Positions 1-8,897 are shown, counted from the first letter of the stretch. The stretch: 48,173 bases of DNA from Lapidilactobacillus gannanensis (GCF_003946675.1 NZ_RHOT01000017.1:1-48173), one strand, 5' to 3'. Program-made: numbers and translations. The notes: a model not told the origin generated them from the sequence alone.

Positions 1-72
1 AGATAAATCAGTTTTTGCTAGGCCCAGAATAATATCTAATTTCTGTGCGGCCGTATATTTAGTTCTAGGCAT
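1..72 (-). CDS. IS3-like transposase OrfA, N-terminus only (cut by window edge)
   Basis: Only the first 24 codons are in the window. They read MPRTKYTAAQKLDIILGLAK and a few more residues, a lysine-rich opening followed by the start of a helix-turn-helix, as in OrfA of IS3-family elements. The ATG at 72 follows an AAGGGG ribosome binding site on the minus strand. The gene lies just inside a putative element end. The family call rests on this short N-terminus and its position, so it is tentative. Confidence 0.5.
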   Translation of the reverse strand, partial: MPRTKYTAAQKLDIILGLAKTDLS

Positions 73-141
73 AAAAAATCCCCTTAAAATTGACAAATGA
101 ATTATATTATTTCAATTGTCAACCTTAAAGGGACTATAGCA
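1..141 (-). mobile_element. end of an insertion sequence inserted into a repeat module
   Basis: The sequence up to about 141 is not found in the other copies of the intergenic repeat. From about 142 (AACCAGTTCTG) it matches their 3' half exactly in register. The junction therefore marks the IS boundary. The terminal sequence reads TGCTATAGTCCCTTTAAGG inward on the minus strand. The other end is outside the window, so inverted repeat and target duplication cannot be checked. Confidence 0.5.
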
Positions 142-300
142 ACCAGTTCTGTTTCAACACCTTCACCAGGGTTTTAAAGGTTTTGAATTTTTCGGTTTTC
201 AATTGGTTCAAATCAATGCCGGCAGCGTTCCACAACCAGCAAGCCCGCAATGGCGTCAGAACCAGTTTCGTTTCAACACCCATACTAAATTTTAGCAATT
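142..300 (+). repeat. half copy (3' part) of the structured intergenic repeat (copy A)
   Basis: Matches the 3' half of the right-hand module of elements B and C: the fragment TTCAATTGGTTCAAATCAAT, then GCCGGCAGCGTTCCACAACC, GCAAGCCCGC and CAGAACCAGTTTCG. The 5' arms of the helices are missing, so this copy cannot form the complete fold. The transposase end at 141 abuts it. Confidence 0.75.
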
Positions 301-414
301 TCGAATGTTTAACTAACAAAAAGTAAAAGTTTTTGAACTGGAAACCATTAATTTTGGCCTAGTTGCGGTAAAATGAAAGTGCGGGAAACGGTACCAAATA
401 CTGAGGAGGTTGTT

Positions 415-876
415 ATGATGCTTGATACAGATCCTAAATTAGCCGTCACTGGTTGGCTAGCAAAAGAAGATCCAGAAATGCTAGCTGAAACTGATCGACT
501 ATCATTCTTTTTATATTTATATGAATTATTGGCTAAAAATGATGGCATTGCCAGTGATTTCACTGGCTTCACTTTAGAACCACTTTTGAATCAGCCACAA
601 ATCTTAGGTTATCGGGATGCTTATCGCGCCGATCCGGAAGGTTTCGAGAAGAAAGTCTTGGCTGCTTATCAACAGCAAGAATTGCGAGTTAATAAGAGCT
701 TAGCGACGATGGCTTATGTGCTAGTTAAAAATAATCCTTTAGCTTATTTACAAGATTTTGTTCAAGGGTTTGATTTCTGGAAGAATTGGCAGAAAAATCA
801 TCGGCCAAGTACGAATTTCTTGTTATCAAACCACGACCAAGAACGGATTACCCAGTATTTCCTGAAAAATAAATAA
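415..876 (+). CDS. hypothetical protein, 153 aa
   Basis: I do not recognise this protein. The start is placed at 415 because GAGGAGG lies 5-6 bases upstream of a double ATG; an in-frame ATG at 373 would put the ribosome binding site inside the gene. The product is acidic at its N-terminus, has no signal peptide or membrane segment, and looks soluble and mainly helical, with many Leu, Ala, Gln and aromatic residues (a WKNWQKN stretch lies near the C-terminus). It stands alone, between the IS/repeat remnant upstream and a large structured repeat immediately downstream. No function is proposed. Confidence 0.75.
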   Translation: MMLDTDPKLAVTGWLAKEDPEMLAETDRLSFFLYLYELLAKNDGIASDFTGFTLEPLLNQPQILGYRDAYRADPEGFEKKVLAAYQQQELRVNKSLATMAYVLVKNNPLAYLQDFVQGFDFWKNWQKNHRPSTNFLLSNHDQERITQYFLKNK

Positions 877-899
877 ATTCTAGCTGATGGAGTGTCCAA

Positions 900-1745
900 A
901 CAGTCTTGGCATTTGCTGGGCGATTAAAATTTGAATTGGTTTTAGGCGGAATGGCAGATAACTTCGTTTCGGCCGGCGGGGTGTGGAACGGTGTGGGCGT
1001 TGATTTGAGCTTATTGCTCGCGCAACAATCTCAAATACAAGCCTTATTGTAAGTGCTAAAGCACCAACAATAATTTCACGCCTGACACCCCGGCGGGCCT
1101 GCACTACGTTTTGAGCTAAACTGGTTCAATTTAGATTAGTTCGATTAAACGGCAGGACTAGCAAAGTTAGTGTTGCCCAGCAACCAACTGTGGAAATTGA
1201 CAAATTCAGTACCATTATCAGAGAAATAGATTGTAGAAACTGACTAAGCTTGTTTGACAAAATTTCTGGTTAATTCAGAGACTGTCAAGCAAGCTTATTT
1301 TTGTGCACTGTTTAGTTGTCGCCACAATTCGAATTTAGTTGATTTAACCCATAATAATTGCCTTAACATCTAGCAATGATGAAAAGCACTAACTCAACTC
1401 CAGACGGAATGGAGGGCGTGGTTGTCAGCCAATCGGGTTTTATTTGCGTAGGAGCTTGCGAGAAGCAGTCAAATTTGACTTGCCGCTTTAGCGGTTAGAC
1501 AAAGGCTCGTATTTGAAACAATTGCGGTTTTCAATTGGTTCAAATCGATGCCGGCCGCGTTTCACAACCAACAAGCCCGCAATGGCGTCAGAACCAATTC
1601 TGTTTCGACGCCTTCCCCAAGGGTTTAACGGTTTTGAACTGCGGTTTTCAATTGGTTCAAATCAATGCCGGCAGCGTTCCACAACCAGCAAGCCCGAAAT
1701 GCAGTCAGAACCAATTCTGTTTTTACATCTCTACTGGTTTTGAAC
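900..1745 (+). repeat. large structured intergenic repeat, element B (left module, central hairpin, right module, extra half module)
   Basis: Left module about 971-1098 (folds on the minus strand), right module about 1393-1602 (plus strand), and an additional tandem 3' half at about 1640-1721. Boundary boxes TTGCTGGGCGAT (913-924) and GCCCAGCAACC (1175-1185) flank the left module. Left helix P3 is at 1044-1073: arms TTATTGT/ACAATAA, inner GTGC/GCAC, loop TAAA. Left P2 is at 1003-1036. Right P3 is at 1474-1503: inner CCGC/GCGG, loop TTTA. Short reading frames inside are not conserved between copies, so I treat the whole stretch between the gene at 876 and the next at 1859 as non-coding. Confidence 0.9.
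1246..1303 (+). terminator. terminator-like hairpin in the centre of element B
   Basis: AAGCTTG and TTGACA on the 5' side pair with TGTCAA and CAAGCTT on the 3' side across a loop of about 23 bases, followed by ATTTTTG. The same position in elements C and E carries a hairpin of different sequence but the same layout. Confidence 0.6.
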
Positions 1746-1858
1746 TTTGTACTGCAATCGTAAAGGAAAGGACATTTTTTGCGGGTATCAGTTGTCTTAA
1801 CAGATTTTCCAGGCGATAATATGGGTAGCAAGTATCTGCGTGATAAGGGGGAGTAGCT

Positions 1859-3193
1859 ATGTTAGTTAGACGGAAAATTAACTGGTTGGTGCTGTTATTG
1901 GGTCTAGTTGGTTGCTGGTTGTGGTTGGCACCCCAACCAGTGGCGGCGGCGAATCAGACGGCTTGGGTCAATGATCAAGCTAAGGTTTTGTCACAACGGA
2001 CAGTCGCTGAAATTGACCAAATCAATCAGGAGACTTTTGCTAAGGTTAAGGGCCAGCCGCAGTTGGCAGTGATAACGGTGGACCATTTGCCTGATAACCA
2101 AGACATCGACGATTATGGGGTCGCGATGTTTGAGAAGTACCAAGTTGGCCGTCGCGACTGGGACAATGGCCTGTTACTAACTGTGGCAATCGCAGACCAT
2201 AAATATCGCTTAACAGTTGGGTATGGCTTAGAAGCAGTGATTCCTGATGGCAGTAAGCAAATGATCGTCACAGCTAAAATTAAAGCTGAGCTGAAAGATG
2301 GGCGTTATGACGCCGCTATTCGACACATGATTGAAAAAATCAGTCGTCGAGTTGTGACCCAAGAAGCCGCTATTCGCACCCCAGCTGCCATTCAAGAAAA
2401 ACGACAACGTGACCAGCGTATTAAGATAGGTGTCTTTATTGGCTTAATACTCTTGATTATTTTAGTGGTGGTGGGCATTGTTGCTTATATTCGTCAGAAG
2501 CGGCGGTGGCAAGCCTATGCTTTAACAACCTTGCAGGATGAACACTTTTTACAAAAACATCCTTTGGTTCGTTTCATGCCGTGGCCGGAACGAGTGAAAT
2601 TAGTCAAGACCACATCATTACCAACAAAATTTACTGACGTTCAATTACTACAGCTAGTTTTTATACCTTATTTGCGCGAACATATTAGCGAAATCTTGGC
2701 CGCCAATCCAGTGGCCTTAGAATATCCGGCGGCCGATTATCAAGTAGCAATTAAAGCCGTGACCGATCGACCGTTATATACTGCCAAAACGCTGACTAAA
2801 TTAGTGACACTACTAAATCCAAAAATTCGGCAGATCAAACCGATGATGTTGCGCTATCAACGGGCCTTTGAAATTTATAGCCAGCAAAAAAAGCTCTCTG
2901 CTAAACGTCAACAACAATTATGGGCAATTTTGACTGCTAATGTGGATTACTTTGAGACGGTTACTGATGATGAGGCTTTAACCTTGTTTGCTAAAATGGA
3001 CCGTTATGTCGATCAAAACGGCCAATTGAAGCCGGTTAAAGATCAGGCTGATTTAATGTTACTACCAGTTTGGTGGACGACTTATCATGACGCCACGCTG
3101 AATAGTGGTTCCAGTTCTAGCAGCAGTAGTAACTTTGGTAGCGGTTTTGGTGGTGGTAGTACCGGCGGCGGTGGCTTCAGTGGTGGCTGGTAA
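1859..3193 (+). CDS. TPM-domain (DUF477) membrane protein, YgcG-like
   Basis: 444 aa. An N-terminal signal/anchor segment (about residues 8-30, ending at PVAAANQ) is followed by a TPM domain (about 35-175) with the family hallmarks WVND near the start, a GVAMFEKYQVGRRDWDNGLL-type stretch and the GYGLE motif. A second membrane segment lies around residues 190-212 (GVFIGLILLIILVVVGIVAY), then a basic region and a long helical cytoplasmic part. The C-terminus is a Ser run and a Gly/Ser tail ending GGFSGGW, typical of YgcG-like members. The family is broadly linked to envelope or photosystem maintenance; the exact role in lactobacilli is unknown. The ribosome binding site AAGGGGGAG precedes ATG at 1859. 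It lies between element B and a terminator. Confidence 0.9.
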   Translation: MLVRRKINWLVLLLGLVGCWLWLAPQPVAAANQTAWVNDQAKVLSQRTVAEIDQINQETFAKVKGQPQLAVITVDHLPDNQDIDDYGVAMFEKYQVGRRDWDNGLLLTVAIADHKYRLTVGYGLEAVIPDGSKQMIVTAKIKAELKDGRYDAAIRHMIEKISRRVVTQEAAIRTPAAIQEKRQRDQRIKIGVFIGLILLIILVVVGIVAYIRQKRRWQAYALTTLQDEHFLQKHPLVRFMPWPERVKLVKTTSLPTKFTDVQLLQLVFIPYLREHISEILAANPVALEYPAADYQVAIKAVTDRPLYTAKTLTKLVTLLNPKIRQIKPMMLRYQRAFEIYSQQKKLSAKRQQQLWAILTANVDYFETVTDDEALTLFAKMDRYVDQNGQLKPVKDQADLMLLPVWWTTYHDATLNSGSSSSSSSNFGSGFGGGSTGGGGFSGGW

Positions 3194-3264
3194 TTGCATA
3201 AAACACATACTTCCAGTAAGCTTAAACAAATCTCGTGACAATTCGTGAATATTTTTGTAAATTA

Positions 3265-3311
3265 CAAGTGATAATGAACCAGTTATTGGGTTCGGCGTCA
3301 CTTGTTTTTTT
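3265..3311 (+). terminator. rho-independent terminator after the TPM gene
   Basis: CAAGTGA (3265-3271) pairs with TCACTTG (3298-3304), with an inner GAACC/GGTTC pairing, followed by seven T. It lies only 35 bases before the next start codon. A possible promoter, GTGACA-17-TAAATT (about 3236-3264), ends directly upstream of it, so a role as an attenuator for the reductase is possible but unproven. Confidence 0.75.
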
Positions 3312-3346
3312 GTGGCGTCGTTGATCGACAAAATGGAGGGACTCGC

Positions 3347-4201
3347 ATGACGACAATTAAAAATATTAAATTGAATAACGGTGTGTTAATGCCAATGGAA
3401 GGTTTCGGCGTGTACCAAATTAAGGACTTGGCTAAAGCTCAAGACGCGGTGCAATCGGCCTTGAAATTAGGCTACCGTTCAATTGATACCGCCCAAGTTT
3501 ATGGCAATGAAACGGCTGTGGGGGCAGCGGTTAAGGCCAGTGGGATTCCGCGGGAAGATATTTTTCTGACTACCAAAGTGTGGATTTCCAATGCTGGCGA
3601 GAAGCGTGCCTATGCTTCAGTGCTTCAGTCATTGAAAAATTTGCAGACAGATTATCTGGATTTGGTGTTGATCCATCAACCTTATGATGATTACTATGGC
3701 ACTTATCGCGCTCTAGAGACGTTGTATCACGAACATAAAATTCGCGCGATTGGCGTTTCCAACTTTGCCCCGGATCGCTATGTGGATTTCGTGAAACACG
3801 TCGGCGTGACGCCAGCAATTAATCAAGTCGAAACACATGTCTTCAACCAGCAGAAGTTTGCCCGAAAATGGCTGCAAAAATATGGCACGCAAATCGAGGC
3901 CTGGGGACCATTTGCGGAAGGTAAACATGAGTTCTTCACCAACCAAACCCTGACCAAAATTGGCGAAACTTATGGCAAATCGGCTGCGCAAGTGGCGTTA
4001 CGCTTCTTGATTCAAGAAGATATTATTGTGATTCCTAAATCTGTGCATCCGAAGCGCATGGCGGAAAATTTAGCTATCTGGGATTTTGAATTAAGTGACG
4101 AAGACATGGAGAAGATTGAGAATATGGATGAAGATCAAACTTTCTTCAATGATCATCGTGATCCAGCCTTTGTCGAAGAACTAAACGATCTTAAATTGTA
4201 A
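3347..4201 (+). CDS. aldo/keto reductase
   Basis: 284 aa, the usual length of a single-domain NADPH-dependent aldo/keto reductase (2,5-diketogluconate reductase-like, AKR5 type). The catalytic tetrad is visible: Asp47 and Tyr52 in SIDTAQVYGNE, Lys77 in TTKVW and His110 in LIHQP. The cofactor-binding region IPKSVHPKRMAENL sits near the C-terminus. The start at 3347 follows GGAGG at 3336-3340; an in-frame ATG at 3302 would lie inside the terminator. A close paralogue follows after 20 bases, so this is a tandem duplication. The substrate cannot be told from sequence. Confidence 0.93.
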   Translation: MTTIKNIKLNNGVLMPMEGFGVYQIKDLAKAQDAVQSALKLGYRSIDTAQVYGNETAVGAAVKASGIPREDIFLTTKVWISNAGEKRAYASVLQSLKNLQTDYLDLVLIHQPYDDYYGTYRALETLYHEHKIRAIGVSNFAPDRYVDFVKHVGVTPAINQVETHVFNQQKFARKWLQKYGTQIEAWGPFAEGKHEFFTNQTLTKIGETYGKSAAQVALRFLIQEDIIVIPKSVHPKRMAENLAIWDFELSDEDMEKIENMDEDQTFFNDHRDPAFVEELNDLKL

Positions 4202-4221
4202 TGATTTCTGGGGGGATAATC

Positions 4222-5083
4222 ATGACGGCAATTAAAAACGTGAAGTTAAATAATGGTGTGTTAATGCCAATGGAAGGTTTTGGCGTTTATCAAGTAACTG
4301 ACTTGGCCTTGGCTGAAAAGTCGGTCAGCGAAGCTTTGGCTCTGGGCTATCGCTCAATTGACACTGCCCAATTTTATCAGAACGAAACAGCTGTTGGACA
4401 GGCGATTTTAAAAAGTCCAGTGGCCCGTGAGGATGTTTTCCTGACGACGAAGGTTTGGCTATCAAATGCGGGCGAGGAAAAGGCGCGCGCTTCAGTCATG
4501 AAGTCTTTGCAAAACTTGCAAACTGATTATTTGGATTTGGTGCTGATCCATCAGCCTTATGGTGACTATTATGGGACTTACCGCGCCTTGGAGCAGCTGT
4601 ATCATGAGGGGGTCATTCGGGCCATCGGTGTGTCAAACTTCTTGCCAGATCGCTATGTGGATTTGGTCAAGAATGTGGAAATCATGCCCGCAGTGAATCA
4701 GTTGGAAACTCACGTCTTCTATCAGCAAACGGTAAACGGTGGCGCGGGAATGGTTGCATAAATATGGTACTCAGTTGGAAGCGTGGAGTCCTTTTGCAGA
4801 AGGGGAGCACGGCCTGTTCACCAATCCAACCCTGACCAAAATCGGCCAACAATACCGCAAGACGGCGGCCCAAGTAGCACTGCGTTTCTTAGTTCAAAGT
4901 GGTATTGTGGTCATTCCGAAATCCGTGCACCAAGACCGCATGGCCGAGAACTTGGCGATTTGGGACTTTGAATTAAGCACTAACGATATGGTCAAAATTC
5001 AAGCCCTTGACGAAGAAAAAACGGTTTTCGAAGATCATCGCGATCCTAAATTTGTGGAGCGAATTAATGGTTTCCACATTTAG
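4222..5083 (+). pseudogene. second aldo/keto reductase, disrupted by a frameshift
   Basis: A tandem paralogue of the preceding reductase. The first frame carries the tetrad (SIDTAQFYQNE, TTKVW, LIHQP) and runs to a stop at about 4759. The remainder (EWLHKYGTQLEAWSPFAEG to the C-terminus) continues in another frame to 5083. At about 4737-4742 the sequence AACGGTGGCG has one G more than the AACGTGGCG needed to restore ...QQTVNVAREWLHKYG, which aligns with the intact copy. A ribosome binding site (GGGGGG) precedes ATG at 4222. A sequencing error would look the same; otherwise the gene is inactive, leaving one functional reductase. Confidence 0.88.
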
Positions 5084-5138
5084 TTACTGGCTGAGTTAGC
5101 AGCTATTTTGAAATTGTACTCAGACTACCCTGATTAGA

Positions 5139-5975
5139 GTGGTTGCTACTGGGCGATTTTAAGTTGCAAGTACAGCAGTTTTATGAATCTTTATCTGAAT
5201 TGGCTTTAGGCAGTATGGCGAACAACTCCGTTACGGCCGGCGGGGTGTGGAACGGTGTGGGCGTTGATTTGAGCTCATTGCTAACGCAACGATCTCAAAT
5301 ACAAGCCTTATCCTAAGCGATAAATCGCCAAGGATAATTTCACGCCTGACACCCCGGCGGCCTACACTGCGTTTTGAGTTAGGATAGTGCGATTTAGATT
5401 AGGTAGATTAAACGGCAGTGCTGGCAAAGTTAGTTATCGCCCAGCAACCGACTGATGAAACTAACAAAACTCAGTATCACTATTTGGAAAAACAAATCGT
5501 AGGAACTAACAAAGCCTACTTAGCATTTTATCTGGAAAATGCCAAGTAGGCTTATTTTTGTGCTCTATTTAGCTGTTACGACGATTCGAATTAAGTTGAT
5601 TAGTCTCACTGTAATGGCGTCAACATCTAACAATGATGAAGTGCACAAACTCAACTCCAGACGGAATGGAGGGCGTGGTTGTCAGCCGCCAAATTTGTCT
5701 TATTGCTTTAGCAATTAGACAAAGGCTCGTATTTGAAACAATTGCGGTTTTCAATTGGTTCAAATCGACGCCGGCAGCGTTCCACAACCAGCAAGCCCGC
5801 AATGGAGTCAAAACCAATTCCGTTTCAACGTCTTCACCAGATTTTAATGGGTTTTGAACTTTTCAGCTTTCAATTAGTTCAAATTGATGTCGGCAGCGTT
5901 CCACAACCAGCAAGCCCGCAATGGCGTCAGAACCAATTCTGTTTCAATACCATCACTAGTTTTTAACGGCTTTGA
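5139..5975 (+). repeat. large structured intergenic repeat, element C
   Basis: Left module about 5235-5362, right module about 5650-5822, and an extra tandem 3' half at about 5865-5945. Boundary boxes GGTTGCT..GGGCGAT (5141-5157) and ATCGCCCAGCAACC (5436-5449) are inverted copies. Left P3 (5308-5337): TTATCCT/AGGATAA, inner GCGA/TCGC, loop TAAA. Right P3 (5694-5723): TTTGTCT/AGACAAA, inner TTGC/GCAA, loop TTTA. Left P2 is at 5267-5300. The element fills the gap between the convergent reductase and permease genes. Confidence 0.92.
5512..5560 (+). terminator. terminator-like hairpin in the centre of element C
   Basis: AAGCCTACTT and AGCATTTT pair with AAAATGC and AAGTAGGCTT over a six-base loop (one unpaired C), followed by ATTTTTG. 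It is equivalent in position to the hairpins of elements B and E, although the arm sequence is different. Confidence 0.7.
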
Positions 5976-5997
5976 ACTTAATTTTAAGATCAGAAAT

Positions 5998-7455
5998 TTA
6001 CAGCAAAGCCAACAGGACAAAGTTGACCACAAACAGCAACGAAACAATCCACAGAATTGGATGAACTTCTTTGCGCTTGCCCGTCACTAACTTGATCAAA
6101 CAATAAGTGATAAAACCAGCAGCAATGCCGTAAGAAATGTTGTAGCAAAGCCCCATAAAAATCGACGCCATGAACGCCGGAATTGCTTCGGCCAAATCGT
6201 CCCAGTCAATATTTTTGAACGCACCCATCATCATAATCCCCACCGCAATCAAGGCTGGCGCAATCGCCTGAGTTGGGACAATGGCAATCAATGGCGCAAA
6301 CAAACTGCTGAGTAAGAACAAGATAGCAGTGACGACACTGGTCAAACCAGTCCGACCACCGGCACCAATCCCAGCGGTACTTTCCACATAAGTCGTGGTG
6401 TTACTAGTACCGACAATCGCGCCGATCGAAGTGGCAATCGAATCAGCGAACAAAGCTTTATCCATTTTTGAAGAAAAACCATGGCCGTTTTCCAGAGCTT
6501 GCTCATCGGCATCGGAGAAAATGCCAGTGCGGCGGCCAGTTCCAATGAAAGTACCCAGCGTGTCAAAAGTGTCAGAAAAACTAAAAGCAAAAATGGTCAT
6601 TAAAACTAATGGCAAGCGGTCCAAACTACTGAAGAGTGAACCCATGCCCTTACTACTGAAAGCCGCGCCAAAAGTCACGCCAAGTTGTTGGAATGAGTGG
6701 GCCAATGAATCGGCCGAACTGATTTTTAAATTAGTAATGCCGAAAGGAATGCCTAATAAAGTAATCGCAAAAATACTGATCAAAACGGCACCGGGCACTT
6801 TTTTGACGAGGAGGACAATAATTAAGGCTAAACCAATGAGCGCCAATAAAGCACCTGATTGCGAAAAGTTAACCAGCGCCGGAACGATCCCACCGCCAGA
6901 AACGATGCTTTGAATGCCACCTTTGTAAGTGGTTTGCGCCGCATTAAAAGCCTGCCCATTAACGCTAGTAATACTGTTGGCATCACTAGTAAATTGCAGA
7001 AAACCAGCGTTCTTAATACCAATGTAGGCAATAAAAACGCCGATCCCGCCACCCATGGCATGTTGCAACGATTCAGGAATTGCGGTGATAATCAATTTTC
7101 GCACCCGAGTAATCGTAATCAAAATATTGATCAAGCCACAAATGAAGACTAAGGCTAAACCTTCCTGCCAAGTAAAGCCTAAAGCAAAACAAACCGTGTA
7201 AGTAAAGAAGGCGTTCAGGCCCATACCTGGCGCCAACGCATAAGGTACGTTAGCGAAGAGCCCCATCACCAAAGTCCCAATACTTGCAGCAATAATTGTC
7301 GCTAGAAAAACTGCCTGGCTCGGCATGCCCGTCAACGACAGAATTTGCGGATTAACAAATAGAATATATGACATTGCAAAAAATGTCGTGACCCCAGCCA
7401 TGATTTCGGTGCTAACTTTCGTTCGGTTTTCCCGTAACTTAAAAAAGCTTTCCAT
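5998..7455 (-). CDS. pbuG: NCS2-family purine permease (PbuG/AzgA type)
   Basis: 485 aa, hydrophobic throughout with about a dozen membrane segments. Family signatures include the N-terminal TTFFAMSYILFVNP, ALAPGMGLNAFFTYTV, the central FSDTFDTLGTFIGTGRR and the GTSNTTTYVESTAGIGAGGR segment, as in guanine/hypoxanthine permeases of the AzgA-like branch. It would import guanine, hypoxanthine or adenine by proton symport. The ATG at 7455 follows GGGGAAC. A promoter with a PurBox-like site lies upstream, consistent with purine control. No purine riboswitch was recognised in the leader. The gene converges on the reductases, with element C between. Confidence 0.92.
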   Translation of the reverse strand: MESFFKLRENRTKVSTEIMAGVTTFFAMSYILFVNPQILSLTGMPSQAVFLATIIAASIGTLVMGLFANVPYALAPGMGLNAFFTYTVCFALGFTWQEGLALVFICGLINILITITRVRKLIITAIPESLQHAMGGGIGVFIAYIGIKNAGFLQFTSDANSITSVNGQAFNAAQTTYKGGIQSIVSGGGIVPALVNFSQSGALLALIGLALIIVLLVKKVPGAVLISIFAITLLGIPFGITNLKISSADSLAHSFQQLGVTFGAAFSSKGMGSLFSSLDRLPLVLMTIFAFSFSDTFDTLGTFIGTGRRTGIFSDADEQALENGHGFSSKMDKALFADSIATSIGAIVGTSNTTTYVESTAGIGAGGRTGLTSVVTAILFLLSSLFAPLIAIVPTQAIAPALIAVGIMMMGAFKNIDWDDLAEAIPAFMASIFMGLCYNISYGIAAGFITYCLIKLVTGKRKEVHPILWIVSLLFVVNFVLLALL

Positions 7456-7488
7456 GAATAATGTTCCCCTTTTTCAAATGATAGACTT

Positions 7489-7534
7489 ATTCTAACGAAG
7501 AAAAAGAAAATAATCAACACGATAAACGAACTAT
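7489..7534 (-). promoter_or_regulatory. permease promoter with PurBox-like site
   Basis: On the minus strand, -35 TTGATT (7512-7517) and -10 TAGAAT (7489-7494) are 17 bases apart. Just upstream of -35, ATAAACGAACTAT (7522-7534, plus strand) matches 12 of 13 positions of the Gram-positive PurBox AWWWCCGAACWWT. The position suggests regulation by a PurR protein. Only one box is seen. Confidence 0.5.
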
Positions 7535-7649
7535 TTATTCTAATGATGATTTTTTGTTCTGAAATTAATGAAGAAAAAGTTAAACAGTACTATTGCAGGA
7601 GAATTCAGTTGATTCATAAATAATTGCTAAACACTATCAATACCAAGCA

Positions 7650-7689
7650 AAAAGCTCGTTGACATAATAAAAAATGTCAACGAGCTTTT
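7650..7689 (-). terminator. bidirectional-looking terminator after the nucleotidase gene
   Basis: AAAAGCTCGTTGACA pairs perfectly with TGTCAACGAGCTTTT across a ten-base A-rich loop. It lies 36 bases downstream of the minus-strand stop at 7726. Confidence 0.85.
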
Positions 7690-7725
7690 GTGAGTCTAAG
7701 CGACCAATTTATTAAATCACGAACA

Positions 7726-8412
7726 TTATTTGTTTAACAAACGTGGCAGCTGGTCCAGTGAATTGACCTCATAAGTCGGTTGGTAGGCCGAGTGGTTGCT
7801 CTGATGTTCCGCGTTTAACCACAAACTGTCCAGATGCGATAAATTGGCGCCGCGAATATCGGCAGTCAAGGAATCGCCAATCACTAACATTTCTGCCGGG
7901 TCAACTTCCGGCAACGTTTGTTTAACCGCATTAAAAAATAACGGATCAGGTTTACTATGGCCGATGTCTTCGGACAAAAAGACATGTTCAAAATAGGGTG
8001 TTAAGTGGGAGCCGGCCAATTGTTGGAATTGTTTGAAACGCGAACCATTGGAAACCACGAAGAGTCGATAATTGGGAGCCAATGCTGCTAGAACTTCCTG
8101 GGCGTGAGGCAATAAGGCGTGCTCCTTGGCAAATAACACTTCAAAGGGATCGGCATACAGCGCATTGTCAGTGGTGATGCCATAGTGGGCAAAGTATAAG
8201 CGGAAGCGATTAGCCAATAATTCTTCAGTGGTAATCTGTTTGTTTTCCAGCTCTTCCCACATTTCGTTGTTTAATTGGTGCCAATAATTAATTTGCTGAT
8301 CAGTAAAGGCAAACTCAAAATTCACCGGTAACTTAGTTAAGGCCACTTTGGCGTTCAATTCAGTGTCAAATAGCGTTTTATCAAGGTCAAATAATAGAGC
8401 AGAATAATTCAT
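7726..8412 (-). CDS. HAD-family hydrolase, YjjG-like pyrimidine 5'-nucleotidase
   Basis: 228 aa. HAD motif I is at the N-terminus (LLFDLDKTLFD), motif II is VVSNGSR, and the C-terminal motifs are SKPDP and MLVIGDSLTADIRGA. The helical cap between I and II and the overall length match the YjjG/YfnB group, which dephosphorylates non-canonical pyrimidine nucleotides and clears them from the pool. The start at 8412 is supported by GGGAGG six bases upstream; a longer in-frame start at 8448 lacks this. A separate transcription unit with its own terminator, next to the purine permease. Confidence 0.85.
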   Translation of the reverse strand: MNYSALLFDLDKTLFDTELNAKVALTKLPVNFEFAFTDQQINYWHQLNNEMWEELENKQITTEELLANRFRLYFAHYGITTDNALYADPFEVLFAKEHALLPHAQEVLAALAPNYRLFVVSNGSRFKQFQQLAGSHLTPYFEHVFLSEDIGHSKPDPLFFNAVKQTLPEVDPAEMLVIGDSLTADIRGANLSHLDSLWLNAEHQSNHSAYQPTYEVNSLDQLPRLLNK

Positions 8413-8685
8413 GAGCAGCCTCCCAGCAAAAATTAAATTGATATTCATTCGATTGTATCATAATCAATTAATTGCGCCTATCGAATCTGGTAATTTAAAT
8501 TCACTTAGTCTTTCCTAGTAAAGGATTGGTTTCAGTCATAAAATTGATGGTTTCAAATAGTAAATCGACTTTTGGTTGTTGGTCAGAATCTAATAAGTTT
8601 AAATTCGAGAAGTAGCACGCATAGGAGAAGTGTCATCTGTGTGGAGTTATGTATTAATTATGCTATAAACTGTTTTTTTATAATA

Positions 8686-8701
8686 ATTTAAACGTATTAA
8701 T
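8686..8701. promoter_or_regulatory. possible second LacI-type operator (degenerate palindrome)
   Basis: AATTTAAACGTATTAATT is centred on CG, with 7 of 9 positions symmetric. It resembles the perfect palindrome at 8898-8913, about 212 bases downstream. The distance would allow looping, but the match is weak. Confidence 0.3.
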
Positions 8702-8801
8702 TGTCATTTTAAAGGCAATGATGAGGAATAAATTCTTTCATTTTATATTTTTTTTATTTTTATTGTTGCTAATTAAGCTAATGGATGATATTATTTGTTT
8801 T

Positions 8802-8815
8802 GGAAAGCGCTTCCT
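8802..8815. promoter_or_regulatory. cre-like site for CcpA
   Basis: GGAAAGCGCTTCCT agrees with TGAAAGCGCTTTCA at 11 of 14 positions, including the whole AAAGCGCTT core. It lies about 120 bases upstream of the GH3 start, where carbon catabolite repression of a glycoside locus would be expected. The stretch 8413-8935 holds only this site and the two palindromes; a convincing promoter could not be fixed. Confidence 0.55.
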
Positions 8816-8897
8816 GGATAAATTTTTTGACGTCATAATATGTATTTTTGCGCTATTATCATACATTCCGTAGTGATGGATGTTTTTTTTGAAAATA

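Noticed and set aside
971..1098. Cloverleaf-like fold of the module as a tRNA or a T-box leader
   Set aside because: No anticodon-arm layout, TTCGA/GGTTC box or CCA region, and no NNTGGA specifier or T-box motif before the genes.
880..1819. Several 60-95 codon reading frames inside element B (and similar ones in C and D)
   Set aside because: They follow the repeat sequence, change frame or are interrupted between copies, have no ribosome binding sites, and cross helices whose substitutions keep base pairing rather than codons.
7456..7650. Purine riboswitch before the permease
   Set aside because: The conserved core with two interacting 7-nt loops could not be found on the minus strand; a PurBox-like site was seen instead.
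8821..8860. TTGACG with TATTAT as GH3 promoter
   Set aside because: The spacer would be 21 bases, too long; no better pair was found, so no promoter is annotated.
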